From contig JAURZP010000518.1 in the NCBI GenBank assembly GCA_030653335.1, positions 1 through 17,221 of the forward strand: a stretch of 17,221 bases of DNA, read 5' to 3'. The notes under the pieces are model-generated. The model worked only from the letters and a program-made list of their open reading frames with translations, made no database searches and was not told where the DNA came from. Below are positions 1 to 7,604 of this stretch, one piece after another. How positions within the stretch are numbered: the stretch's first letter is position 1; each line of letters starts with the position of its first letter. This DNA comes from Methanoregula sp. (GTDB taxonomy: Archaea; Halobacteriota; Methanomicrobia; Methanomicrobiales; Methanospirillaceae). The translations under genes were made by a program, and so were the position numbers.

Positions 1-2
1 AT

Positions 3-1466
3 CAGGATTTCATTGACCCGGAACGTGTGAACCGCACAATTTTTTTACTCCGCACCGCCCGGCAGCGGATGTTGAAAGGCGAGTGTGAAGAGTCTGAACG
101 GTTATTTGATGAGGTGATCGCACGGGCACCGTGTGCAACCACATGGATCGCGGAAAATCCAGCGGATTTTTTTGTTGACTCCCCTGCACTGCCACTATGT
201 TCCCTGCTCGCGTACGGGTACAAGAATGACAAAAGAGGATTCACTGCTGCATGGCACGCGATTCTCGAACGATTTGAGTTAACTGAACCTGTTCCTGAAG
301 AAGACTTTCTCGATAATTTTGGAGAATACACACTGTTTGATGTTCTTCCCTACCGGGAACAAATAGACGGAATCGGTTTTCTTTTTAAATTTGGCATCAT
401 GGAGTGCAGAGAACAGGAGATATTTTCTCTTGTTGCTTTTTTGGAAAAATATCTTGAAAGACTCGTTGATCATGTATTCAATGTGGGGACGGAATTTGGA
501 TTCACTGAATGTCTCCCGGCAATGGGCATGATAAAAGCAATCTCCAATGGCGGTGCAAGGACGATTGAAGAGATCATAAAAAAAGAGCATGCGGTAACAA
601 CAAAAGCACTTCTGTATGTCATACAGGAAGATCTTGTTGAAATCCGAAGACGGGGAAAACAGATGCTCGTTCTCGAAACCCTGATGCACTGGTTATCTCA
701 TCCGGTACGCCCGGTGCCTGATATGGTCAGCCTGTTGCGGGGACAAACACATGGAGACGATGACCTGATCGCAGAGCTGCTCGATATGATGGGCGATGAG
801 TTGCCATACGAGATCCTTGCAGAGACCGTATCAAATCTTTCGGTTTCGGGGGAAATTGAATCGCGCCTCAAAAAGAAACGGTATACCCTGTTGAAAAATA
901 AGTGCAGGTACAATGAGGCGCTTGCACTCGCAGCGCAGGATGACACAATCATGCCAAAAGGAGAGGGTTATGATCTCCTGAAAATTAAGGCATTCGAAGA
1001 ATCCGGGCAGAATATCGAAGCGTTCAATTATCTTCTCGATTGCATCAAAGACGGGCGCTTATTAAACGAGGTGCCCCGGTTATTCGAGATTGGGCTTTGT
1101 TTAGAAAAACATGATGATTTGCGTTTCGCATTGCCCATCCTGCAATCTCAGGGGATCTCTGGAGGGGTGTACATGCTGAAAGCCTATGAACACCTTCAAC
1201 AGAAAGATCTTGACAGGGGTCTTGCATTGATCGAAAAGGCACAAGATGCAGGATTTCCAAGGGATACTGCGTTGATCTATTCCGCACGGTTCCTTGCCGC
1301 AGCCGGGTATCCAAAACGGGTGATCGGGCTCTGTGAGAAGATGCTCAAAAAGAACATATATTCACAGTATCTCTACCCGCTGCTCATCGAGGCTTACCGG
1401 TCTCTGGGTAAGGAAAAGGATGCAAGAGCTGTGGAAGAGAAGTTCAGGAAAATTCGTCAGATCTGA
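3..1466 (+). CDS. TPR-like repeat protein, 5' end outside the window
   Basis: The frame is open from the window edge to the stop. A GTG codon occurs at 27, but nothing resembling a ribosome site precedes it and the frame reads on upstream through QDFIDPERV, so the true start is probably before the window. The C-terminal half, about residues 290-475 counted from the GTG, is built of helix pairs typical of tetratricopeptide or related solenoid repeats, for example GVYMLKAYEHLQQKDLDRGL and a later AYRSLGKEKDARAVEEKF. The N-terminal half is alpha-helical and acidic and I do not recognise it. No signal peptide or membrane segment is visible. Such repeats normally mediate protein-protein contacts; no specific role can be assigned. 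The gene converges on the radical SAM gene, with 25 bases between the stop codons. Confidence 0.75.
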   Translation, partial: QDFIDPERVNRTIFLLRTARQRMLKGECEESERLFDEVIARAPCATTWIAENPADFFVDSPALPLCSLLAYGYKNDKRGFTAAWHAILERFELTEPVPEEDFLDNFGEYTLFDVLPYREQIDGIGFLFKFGIMECREQEIFSLVAFLEKYLERLVDHVFNVGTEFGFTECLPAMGMIKAISNGGARTIEEIIKKEHAVTTKALLYVIQEDLVEIRRRGKQMLVLETLMHWLSHPVRPVPDMVSLLRGQTHGDDDLIAELLDMMGDELPYEILAETVSNLSVSGEIESRLKKKRYTLLKNKCRYNEALALAAQDDTIMPKGEGYDLLKIKAFEESGQNIEAFNYLLDCIKDGRLLNEVPRLFEIGLCLEKHDDLRFALPILQSQGISGGVYMLKAYEHLQQKDLDRGLALIEKAQDAGFPRDTALIYSARFLAAAGYPKRVIGLCEKMLKKNIYSQYLYPLLIEAYRSLGKEKDARAVEEKFRKIRQI

Positions 1467-1491
1467 CAGGGCAAGGTCATACAACTGGATC

Positions 1492-3264
1492 TCACAGGTT
1501 CCAAGCACCGATCAGATTCGCTCTGCCTGCCAACTTAAGACCCTCAATGACGAGCGCACGGTTGCGGGAATCCTTGTACTGCATCAGTGCCCGCTGGATC
1601 TTCTTCTCCTGCCCTTTGGGGACATGCACCGGCTCAAGCGTGAACGGGTTGAGCCCCGTGTAATACATGCAGGTGGAGACACTCATAGGTGTCGGTGTAA
1701 AGTCCTGCACCTGTTCGGTGTAGAGCCGGTTATCGCGGATGTAGAGGGCGAGCTCGATCATGTCAGAAATTGTGCATCCAGGGTGCCCTGACATGAAGTA
1801 GGGTAAGAGATACTGCCTGCTCTTTTTTCCTCTCTGGAGCCCTTCGAACTGCTCACGGAAGCGGTCAAAGACCGCTCGTTCCGGCTTGTTCATGATGCCG
1901 GTCACTTTCTTTGTGATATGTTCCGGTGCAACCTTGAGATGACCGGAGACGTGATGCTCACAGATCGTGCGGAGATAATCCGCATCATCGGCAAGAGCGA
2001 GATCATAGCGGATGCCCGAACCGATAAAGACCCGTTTCACTCCCGGAATTTCCCGGAGTTTTTCTAAAAGAACGCACTGATCCTTATGACTCGTCCTGAG
2101 GGTTTTACAGGAGGGGTTGCAGTGCTTGTTCCGGCAGGCACCAGACGTTTCCCACTGCTCGCACGAAAGACCGTACATGTTTGCAGTAGGGCCACCTACA
2201 TCCTGCACAATGCCTTTGAACTCCGGCATCTTCGTCATCCGTGTCACTTCGCGGATTATCGAGGCAATGCTCCGGCTCTGGATGATCCTGCCCTGATGAT
2301 GAGTGAGGGCACAGAATGAACAGGCGCCAAAACAGCCCCGGTGACTCGTTACCGAGAACTGCACGGGTTCCAGAGCCGGGATTGAGGAGTTGTACGATGG
2401 ATGTGCCCGCCTGCTGAACGGGAGTTCGTAGATATGATCGAGCTCTTCCGTTGTAAGCGGGCGTGCAGGGGCATTCTGGATAATGACCGTCTTTGGGTGC
2501 GGCTGGGCTAAGGGATTTCCCCGAATTGGATCCTGCTCGAAATAGTGCTGGGCGAATGCGCGGGCATACGCTGTTTTATCCAGTGAGACTTCAGTAAACC
2601 CGGGCAGTTCAACAATTCCTTCGGGGCGCGTGTTGCGCCATTCTGCTATCTCCATTGCATACGCGGTTCCCCGGATATCCCGCAGGGATCTGATGGATTC
2701 ACCTGCCGCAAGCCGCCTCGCGATCTCTGTTACCTGACGCTCACCCATTCCAAAGACAAGAAGATCGGCCGGGGCGTCTGCAAGGAGAGCCTGCCGCACG
2801 CGATCCTGCCAGTAATCATAGTGGGCAAATCTCCGTAGACTGGCTTCAATGCCACCTATGACAATGGGTGTGTCCGGGAAGAGACCGTGTACTTTGTTGG
2901 TGTACACGATCGTTGCACGATCTGGTCGTCTGGGGATCCCTCCCGGTGAATACGCATCATCACTCCTTCGTTTCAGGTTGGGGGTGAAGTTGTTCACCAT
3001 CGAATCCACATTGCCTGAAGAGATCCCAAAGAACAGGCGGGGTTTTCCGAGCGCAGTAAAATCGGTATCGGTCTTCCAGTCCGGCTGGGTGATGATCCCT
3101 ACAGTAAATCCTGCATCCCAGAGAACCCGGCCGATAAGAGCTGTACCGAACGAGGGGTGATCCACATAGGCGTCACCACTGACAAGGATGATATCGAACT
3201 GCCGGATTCCCAGTTTTTCCCCTTCTTTGAGGGACATGGGAAGGAACGCGGGCTGGCGGGTCAT
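1492..3264 (-). CDS. YgiQ family radical SAM protein
   Basis: A 590-residue cytoplasmic iron-sulfur protein of the YgiQ (UPF0313) family. The radical SAM signature CFGACSFC lies at residues 311-318, so C311, C315 and C318 would bind the 4Fe-4S cluster that cleaves S-adenosylmethionine. The N-terminus carries the family signature SGDAYVDHPSFGTALIGRVL, and GGIEASLRR and the C-terminal QDFTPTPMSVSTCMYYTGLNP blocks are also typical. The substrate of YgiQ proteins is not known to me, so no reaction is proposed. The ATG start precedes the expected FLPMSLKEGEKLG block by a few residues, which fits family N-termini; no clear Shine-Dalgarno site is seen. It lies 46 bases behind the PPC-domain gene on the same strand and may be co-transcribed with it. 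Length is within the family range, though some members carry a longer C-terminal extension. Confidence 0.93.
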   Translation of the reverse strand: MTRQPAFLPMSLKEGEKLGIRQFDIILVSGDAYVDHPSFGTALIGRVLWDAGFTVGIITQPDWKTDTDFTALGKPRLFFGISSGNVDSMVNNFTPNLKRRSDDAYSPGGIPRRPDRATIVYTNKVHGLFPDTPIVIGGIEASLRRFAHYDYWQDRVRQALLADAPADLLVFGMGERQVTEIARRLAAGESIRSLRDIRGTAYAMEIAEWRNTRPEGIVELPGFTEVSLDKTAYARAFAQHYFEQDPIRGNPLAQPHPKTVIIQNAPARPLTTEELDHIYELPFSRRAHPSYNSSIPALEPVQFSVTSHRGCFGACSFCALTHHQGRIIQSRSIASIIREVTRMTKMPEFKGIVQDVGGPTANMYGLSCEQWETSGACRNKHCNPSCKTLRTSHKDQCVLLEKLREIPGVKRVFIGSGIRYDLALADDADYLRTICEHHVSGHLKVAPEHITKKVTGIMNKPERAVFDRFREQFEGLQRGKKSRQYLLPYFMSGHPGCTISDMIELALYIRDNRLYTEQVQDFTPTPMSVSTCMYYTGLNPFTLEPVHVPKGQEKKIQRALMQYKDSRNRALVIEGLKLAGRANLIGAWNL

Positions 3265-3310
3265 GGCAAAAACAGTTGGGGGGCGTTCATGATGGGAGTT
3301 ATTATGAACC

Positions 3311-3898
3311 TCATTGAGAGGGGCGCCGGGTCAGGTCCCGGATAATCTCATCAAGTCCGCCCGGAAGATCATCTTTCTCTTCCTTTTTTTCTACTGGGGG
3401 AATTGCTTCTTTTTGTTCTGAGCGTTTCTCAAAATCAGTGAGCTTTACAGCATCTCCCCGCTCTCCGAGTACGGGAAGATGGAGTTGGGTTTTCTGATCG
3501 AATTCGCGGCGGGCTTTGAGACCGGTGAACTCCATGATGACTGCTTCAATTATGAGATAGGTGGTGGCTTTTTCCCTGAGACAACCGGTGAGGGCGTGCC
3601 CTGATCGACCGACCGAGGCGTGGTAATGGATGTGCGGGCCGCCTTCGGTCGGATAGATGGTGCCGACACCAAATACCTCCCATCCACCTTCAAACATTAC
3701 AAAGTGCGGGACGGGGGGTATGACCGGCTCTTCCGGACCGGTCACCATTCTCCCGTTCATCAGGGCACCAAGGAAGGTAATCGAGCCGGCCTGTATACTT
3801 TTATCGAGGATGAACTGGCGCAGCGAGACGAGCATATCTTCGCCGTCATCGATCCTCACGACAAAAACCCTGCCGAGCTGACCTTCCGTATATTGCAT
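3311..3898 (-). CDS. PPC (DUF296) domain protein
   Basis: A protein of about 195 residues. The first 130 or so form a PPC/DUF296 domain, named for plants and prokaryotes conserved, which in plants is fused to AT-hooks and is DNA-associated. The histidine-rich signature GGPHIHYHASVGR is present; in prokaryotic members these histidines can bind a metal. The last 60 residues are charged (many K and E) and probably disordered, ending in a short helix. Start choice: the frame extends to an ATG at 3925, but a TATA-like box (TTTATATCTT on the plus strand, 3940-3949) predicts transcription to begin near 3918, inside that extension. The ATG at 3898 has AAAGGA about 10 bases before it and starts MQYTEGQLGRVFVVRI, a normal PPC start. 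Precise function unknown; prokaryotic members are small stand-alone proteins of unclear role. Confidence 0.85.
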   Translation of the reverse strand: MQYTEGQLGRVFVVRIDDGEDMLVSLRQFILDKSIQAGSITFLGALMNGRMVTGPEEPVIPPVPHFVMFEGGWEVFGVGTIYPTEGGPHIHYHASVGRSGHALTGCLREKATTYLIIEAVIMEFTGLKARREFDQKTQLHLPVLGERGDAVKLTDFEKRSEQKEAIPPVEKKEEKDDLPGGLDEIIRDLTRRPSQ

Positions 3899-3939
3899 AG
3901 GATCAAATTCCTTTTTGATATTCAAATGGTTTGTGCGGG

Positions 3940-3949
3940 TTTATATCTT
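3940..3949 (-). promoter_or_regulatory. TATA box of the PPC-domain gene
   Basis: On the minus strand this reads AAGATATAAA, close to an archaeal box A. Its centre lies about 46 bases before the ATG at 3898, so a start near 3918 leaves a leader of about 20 bases carrying AAAGGA. This is pattern matching only. Confidence 0.45.
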
Positions 3950-3960
3950 GTATGAAAGTC

Positions 3961-3987
3961 ACCAGACCATCGTTTGGTTTATCTGGT
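3961..3987. repeat. Inverted repeat ACCAGA...TCTGGT
   Basis: A perfect 6-base inverted repeat (3961-3966 and 3982-3987) encloses an inner CCA/TGG pair. It lies just upstream of the TATA box of the PPC gene and downstream of the DUF2207 terminator. It could be an operator or the remains of a terminator stem; the sequence does not decide between them. Confidence 0.3.
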
Positions 3988-4006
3988 AACATACGATCGG
4001 TTCAAT

Positions 4007-4016
4007 AAAAAAAAGA
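4007..4016 (-). terminator. Oligo-T terminator after the DUF2207 gene
   Basis: On the minus strand a run of eight T follows the stop codon at 4023-4025 by about 8 bases, with no GC-rich stem needed. This is the usual form of archaeal intrinsic termination. Confidence 0.5.
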
Positions 4017-4022
4017 GATCGA

Positions 4023-5849
4023 TTATCGTCCCCCGGCTCCACCGCCACCAAAACCCCCGCCTCCACCAAACCCTCCGCCGCCAAAGCCGCCCCCACCTGA
4101 ACTGCCATGACTCGGGGGGCTGAAGTGCATGAGGGGAATAAACGCCGCGTTCATACCCATAACTCCTAAAGGTACTCCGGTTTCAGGAATACTAATCTTG
4201 AGCATCTTCATGGCACGCTCTACTTTATCACCGACACCGAGTGCTGTACCATATATGAGCCATTCTCCCCACATGGAGAGATCTGCGGGTGAATACTTCT
4301 GGATCATGGCCATGTCCGAGAGGAAGTGAGTGAAGGCATCCCACTCCAGTTTTTCCTTGTACCGGTCATCCTTCCAGTGCCCGAACAATGTTGAGGGAGT
4401 GATAATTGCCATAACAACCTGTACAAGCACAATTGCCCAGAGTATGACTGCCGGGATCAGGATATAGGACTGCATGGGTGCGACCAATGTGAAGATCACT
4501 GTGATGGCAAACAGGACAATTGTCACGAGAAGCAGGGGTACGATATGATCTCTACCATCCACAATGTACTTGTTTGAAAGCGATGTGTCTACCCGGCTGG
4601 TAACATCAGTAAGCGATCGCTGGTACTGCAAGGCTTTCTCCTCTGCACTGCTGATCGTTCGGGCACTTTTTGCAAGCGCGGCAATCGAATCTGTGTCCAG
4701 CACGCCGTTTTCAGAGACCAGCCCGACAAAACCGAGCACACGCAGCTCGTACGGATCGGTGGTTGCCGTTGAGAGCATACGGATCTCGATGCCTTTGCCT
4801 TCACCTTTCTCGGTGATGGATATGATCTTTCTCCGGTGAAGATCGAGCAGAGTCGCGTAATAACCGTCTTGATCGAAATCCAGCGCATCGCCTTTGAAGA
4901 GCAGGTTCACCTGCCAGGGTTTGAGCGCAGTTGAAGGGAGGGTGCTTAAGTAAGCAGGGACTGTGAATTCCTTCTCCCTTCCATACCGGTAGTAGATTAA
5001 AATGAAGAGGAGTGGTACGAGAATAACGGCTATCTTCGCAATCCAACTCAGAAGATCCGATAGAAGATAAGGCACGTTATACCAGAAGTTCCCCCAGAAG
5101 GCCCGGCTCTGGATATCCTTGCCTTCGGTTCGGAACCCATTGATCTGGGAAAAACCCTGTGTATTTCCCACCATCTCAACTGCAATGATCTCATTTGCCG
5201 CTGCACTACCGGTGATGATATAGTAGTCTCCGGATTTTTGTGTTGTCAGCGAGGGCGGGTATGCATATACCTGCCCGATATCTTTTGCAGGCACGGTGAT
5301 CCTGATTGCCCGGTACGGGATGTGGTTGTCTCCAGTAAGTTTGAGGTTCAGGTGCGTTGAAACCGCATCATATTCGATGGGTGGGTGAAGGGTATACGTG
5401 TAATCAACGGAGTATTTCCCGGTAGCATAGTAGTTGGGATTGAATATCCCCACTTCATCTGATAGTGCAAGTTTTTCAATGCGGGACTTCGAACCGCTGG
5501 CCCCGGCACCACCGGTGAGCCGGACCACACCTGAGTCATCCTTTGCATACCCGATTGTACCTTCTGGTGGAATCATCGAAACGAACTTTACAGAGGGTTG
5601 GGTTGGACTGCCATCAAATATTATCGGGGCTTGCCACACGCGATAGAGCATGCGGTACTGGCCTGAGGATCCGACATCATAAGTAAAGTGTTCCTGGAGG
5701 GTTCCGTCTTCAGTGAGGGTTGCTTCATACGAATTGACCGCGAGATTCCCGTCAAAAAGGGGGGGGGTAAAGGTGACTGCGAGCAGCCCGATGATCCCAA
5801 GGACAAGTCCACCGATGACAAGTGCGGTCAGCTGACTCTTTTCGCTCAC
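4023..5849 (-). CDS. DUF2207 domain membrane protein with glycine-rich tail
   Basis: A 608-residue membrane protein. Residues about 9-29 form a signal anchor. About 35-235 are a beta-rich extracytoplasmic DUF2207 domain starting SYEATLTEDGTLQEHFTYDV. A second helix follows at 268-288, then a cytoplasmic region of about 145 residues, two more helices at about 437-456 and 462-484, and a C-terminal part ending in a tail of GGGGFGGGG-type repeats over the last 30 residues. This architecture and the glycine-rich end are normal for DUF2207 (predicted membrane protein) genes next to lemA. Its molecular function is not established. The start is GTG, with TGATGAGG overlapping the stop of lemA and 8 bases before the start codon, so the two genes are a tightly coupled operon, lemA first. 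Confidence 0.88.
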   Translation of the reverse strand: MSEKSQLTALVIGGLVLGIIGLLAVTFTPPLFDGNLAVNSYEATLTEDGTLQEHFTYDVGSSGQYRMLYRVWQAPIIFDGSPTQPSVKFVSMIPPEGTIGYAKDDSGVVRLTGGAGASGSKSRIEKLALSDEVGIFNPNYYATGKYSVDYTYTLHPPIEYDAVSTHLNLKLTGDNHIPYRAIRITVPAKDIGQVYAYPPSLTTQKSGDYYIITGSAAANEIIAVEMVGNTQGFSQINGFRTEGKDIQSRAFWGNFWYNVPYLLSDLLSWIAKIAVILVPLLFILIYYRYGREKEFTVPAYLSTLPSTALKPWQVNLLFKGDALDFDQDGYYATLLDLHRRKIISITEKGEGKGIEIRMLSTATTDPYELRVLGFVGLVSENGVLDTDSIAALAKSARTISSAEEKALQYQRSLTDVTSRVDTSLSNKYIVDGRDHIVPLLLVTIVLFAITVIFTLVAPMQSYILIPAVILWAIVLVQVVMAIITPSTLFGHWKDDRYKEKLEWDAFTHFLSDMAMIQKYSPADLSMWGEWLIYGTALGVGDKVERAMKMLKISIPETGVPLGVMGMNAAFIPLMHFSPPSHGSSGGGGFGGGGFGGGGGFGGGGAGGR

Positions 5850-5862
5850 GACAATTGCCTCA

Positions 5863-6432
5863 TCAGAATTCTATCTTCGGGGGTGTTTTAATCGCATCTT
5901 CGAATTGCAGGTACTCGAGTTTGATGAGCCCCATGAACTTAGCTACGAAATTCGAGGGGATGGTTTCCATCATTGTATTGAATTCCTGCGAGATGTTGTT
6001 GAAGGTGTAGCGCTGCCGTCCGATCTCATCTTCGAGATTCTTTACCGCGTCCATCATGCTCATGACCGTACCAGCGGTCTTGAGGTCGGGGTAGTTTTCT
6101 GCAACTGCGAGCAGGCGCCCGAAGATCGAGCGGGATTCTGCTTCAACTTTGTTCAGGTCGCCGGGTCCGGCAGTTGCAACGCTTGCCCGCATTGCGGTGA
6201 CCTTCTCAAAGGTCTCTTTTTCAAATTTGGCATAGCTCTTCACTGAACCGAGGAGTTGCTCGATCATGTCGAGCCGCTTTTTCATGGCTACCCGGATCTG
6301 GCCGAGGGTTGCCTCAGATGAATTTCTCAAGCTGACGAAACGGTTGTAAATACCAATAATCCAGAAAATAAGTCCAATGATTACAAGGACGATAATTCCT
6401 GGAATAATCCATCCAATAAGACTCTCAAACAT
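5863..6432 (-). CDS. lemA: LemA family protein
   Basis: A 189-residue protein with one N-terminal membrane helix (residues about 8-28) followed by the family signature IYNRFVSLRNSSEATLGQIRV and VAMKKRLDMIEQLL, then a long helical cytoplasmic domain. The C-terminal block with FNNISQEFNTMMETIPSNFVA is also characteristic. LemA proteins are widespread membrane-anchored helical-bundle proteins of uncertain function, very often encoded beside DUF2207/TPM-type membrane proteins, as here. The stop codon is 13 bases before the GTG of the DUF2207 gene and its stop overlaps that gene's ribosome site, implying translational coupling. The ATG is preceded by only a weak TGAG motif. No signs of truncation. 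Confidence 0.93.
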   Translation of the reverse strand: MFESLIGWIIPGIIVLVIIGLIFWIIGIYNRFVSLRNSSEATLGQIRVAMKKRLDMIEQLLGSVKSYAKFEKETFEKVTAMRASVATAGPGDLNKVEAESRSIFGRLLAVAENYPDLKTAGTVMSMMDAVKNLEDEIGRQRYTFNNISQEFNTMMETIPSNFVAKFMGLIKLEYLQFEDAIKTPPKIEF

Positions 6433-6496
6433 TGTTACTCAGAATAGTGATGATCGTTCATAAAGATAAGATCATGGGGGAGTGTGATGAAAATCG

Positions 6497-6507
6497 CTAA
6501 AAAAACG
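6497..6507 (-). terminator. Oligo-T terminator after the SelB-like gene
   Basis: The minus strand carries seven T in a row, in AGCGTTTTTTTAGCG, about 25 bases after the stop of the SelB-like gene and before the lemA leader. It would separate the two transcription units. Confidence 0.4.
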
Positions 6508-6530
6508 CTGGAGGGATGGGATGGTATACA

Positions 6531-7502
6531 TTATTGGGGAGTGAACGATCCAACCACGCGGAGTTTGCCCCCTTCAAGATAGTGCAGCACCACCCTTGCA
6601 CCGGGTGGATATACCAGCGCTTTTTCCATGGTAAGAGTAATGGTTGGCATCCTCCAGTCTCCCTCAACAGTAATTTTTTCCAGACGTGTGGGGAGGAACT
6701 GCATCCAGTGACCGGCGTACAGCACCATGCCTTCCTTGAGCGGGGCAGGCCAGTATTTCACGATTTGGGCTTTTCCGGAGATGGTGGTGGCGTGTTTTAT
6801 TGCGGGATCATTGGTCAGGACAAAACCGCGGTCGAGATCTTCGGATTCGATATTTTTCAGAGCCAGACCAACACGATCGCCGGCAATCGCATTGTCAGCA
6901 TCATCATCGTGTTTCTGGATGGAGCGGATCTGGGTAGTTTTTTCTGTTGGAAGGACTTTTAGCGTGTCGTGCTTTTTTATCGTTCCCTGGGCCACAAATC
7001 CAAGCACAACTACACCGACTCCTTTGACATTGAAGTGGGCATCTACCGGCACCGATCCTTTTCCTGCTGTGTCGTGTGGTTTCTGGTGAGCGGTCTGTTT
7101 TACGGAGATTTCAAGCATCTTCTCGCGGAGCCCGACGATATCTTCTTCGATCACTTCATAGTGTTCAAGGACCGTGCCTTTGATGAGCGGGGCGATCTGA
7201 TCCGGTGTGATATAATTTTTTAAGATGAGATATCCGCTGGACTTGCCGGCACACTGGAGCATCAGCACACATTCACCGAATGTGGCGTTGATCTCATCAA
7301 CTACAAGGACCACCCGGTCGGATATGGAAACTGTGTAAAACAGTGAGGATAGTTTCTCCGGGTAACGTGTCGGTTCTATGAAGGTGACGGTGGCTTCGCC
7401 TTTTTTCAGGTTATAAAAGGTGATATCGCTTACTGTGCCTTTCTTTCCCAGATCTTTGGAGTAATCCGGGGGAGCGAGGATTGCGATGGTGAGGTTGGAC
7501 AT
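6531..7502 (-). CDS. SelB-like elongation factor paralog with degenerate G domain
   Basis: A 323-residue translational-GTPase-like protein. Residues 150-230 form a recognisable EF-Tu domain II (FNVKGVGVVVLGFVAQGTIK, then DTLKVLP, AIAGDRVGLAL and EDLDRGFVL), and 235-323 a domain III-like barrel. The first 130 residues sit where the G domain should be, but the P-loop (GHVDHGKT type) is replaced by LAPPDYSKDLGKK, there is no DxPGH and no NKxD; LKNYITPDQI stands near its place. It is also far shorter than true SelB and lacks the C-terminal SECIS-reading domain. This matches my memory of the archaeal aSelBL family, which is wider spread than selenocysteine use and has altered GTPase motifs. Role unknown; GTP hydrolysis looks unlikely. 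ATG start, no obvious Shine-Dalgarno site, single-gene unit. Confidence 0.82.
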   Translation of the reverse strand: MSNLTIAILAPPDYSKDLGKKGTVSDITFYNLKKGEATVTFIEPTRYPEKLSSLFYTVSISDRVVLVVDEINATFGECVLMLQCAGKSSGYLILKNYITPDQIAPLIKGTVLEHYEVIEEDIVGLREKMLEISVKQTAHQKPHDTAGKGSVPVDAHFNVKGVGVVVLGFVAQGTIKKHDTLKVLPTEKTTQIRSIQKHDDDADNAIAGDRVGLALKNIESEDLDRGFVLTNDPAIKHATTISGKAQIVKYWPAPLKEGMVLYAGHWMQFLPTRLEKITVEGDWRMPTITLTMEKALVYPPGARVVLHYLEGGKLRVVGSFTPQ

Positions 7503-7548
7503 GGTAGGTTATGATTTGGTATTCAAGGGTTATGAGGATTTATGTCGT

Positions 7549-7560
7549 AAATTTTTTATT
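7549..7560 (-). promoter_or_regulatory. Possible TATA box of the SelB-like gene
   Basis: On the minus strand AATAAAAAATTT lies about 50 bases before the ATG at 7502, giving a predicted leader of roughly 25 bases. AT-rich match only. Confidence 0.3.
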
Positions 7561-7581
7561 CGGGCAAATCTCAATTGCCCG
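7561..7581. repeat. Perfect 7-base palindrome next to a TATA box
   Basis: CGGGCAA and TTGCCCG are exact inverted repeats separated by 7 bases. The element directly abuts the TATA-like box of the SelB-like gene on its upstream side, and it lies 24-44 bases after the stop of the GT-C gene. It could be an operator or a transcript-end hairpin for the GT-C gene. No T-run follows it on the minus strand, which favours the operator reading slightly. Confidence 0.4.
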
Positions 7582-7604
7582 TCAGTTTCGCAGGAACTTT
7601 AAAC

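Noticed and set aside
1333..1791. 152-codon plus-strand frame spanning the convergent ends of the TPR-like and radical SAM genes
   Set aside because: It overlaps two well-supported genes on shifted frames, has no family resemblance, and its residue make-up is that of antisense translation.
4026..4106. GGN-rich repeats as a possible microsatellite or frameshift site
   Set aside because: They encode the glycine-rich tail normal for DUF2207 proteins, in frame up to the stop.
6516..7223. Three long plus-strand frames opposite the SelB-like gene
   Set aside because: All are antisense to an intact gene and resemble no known protein.
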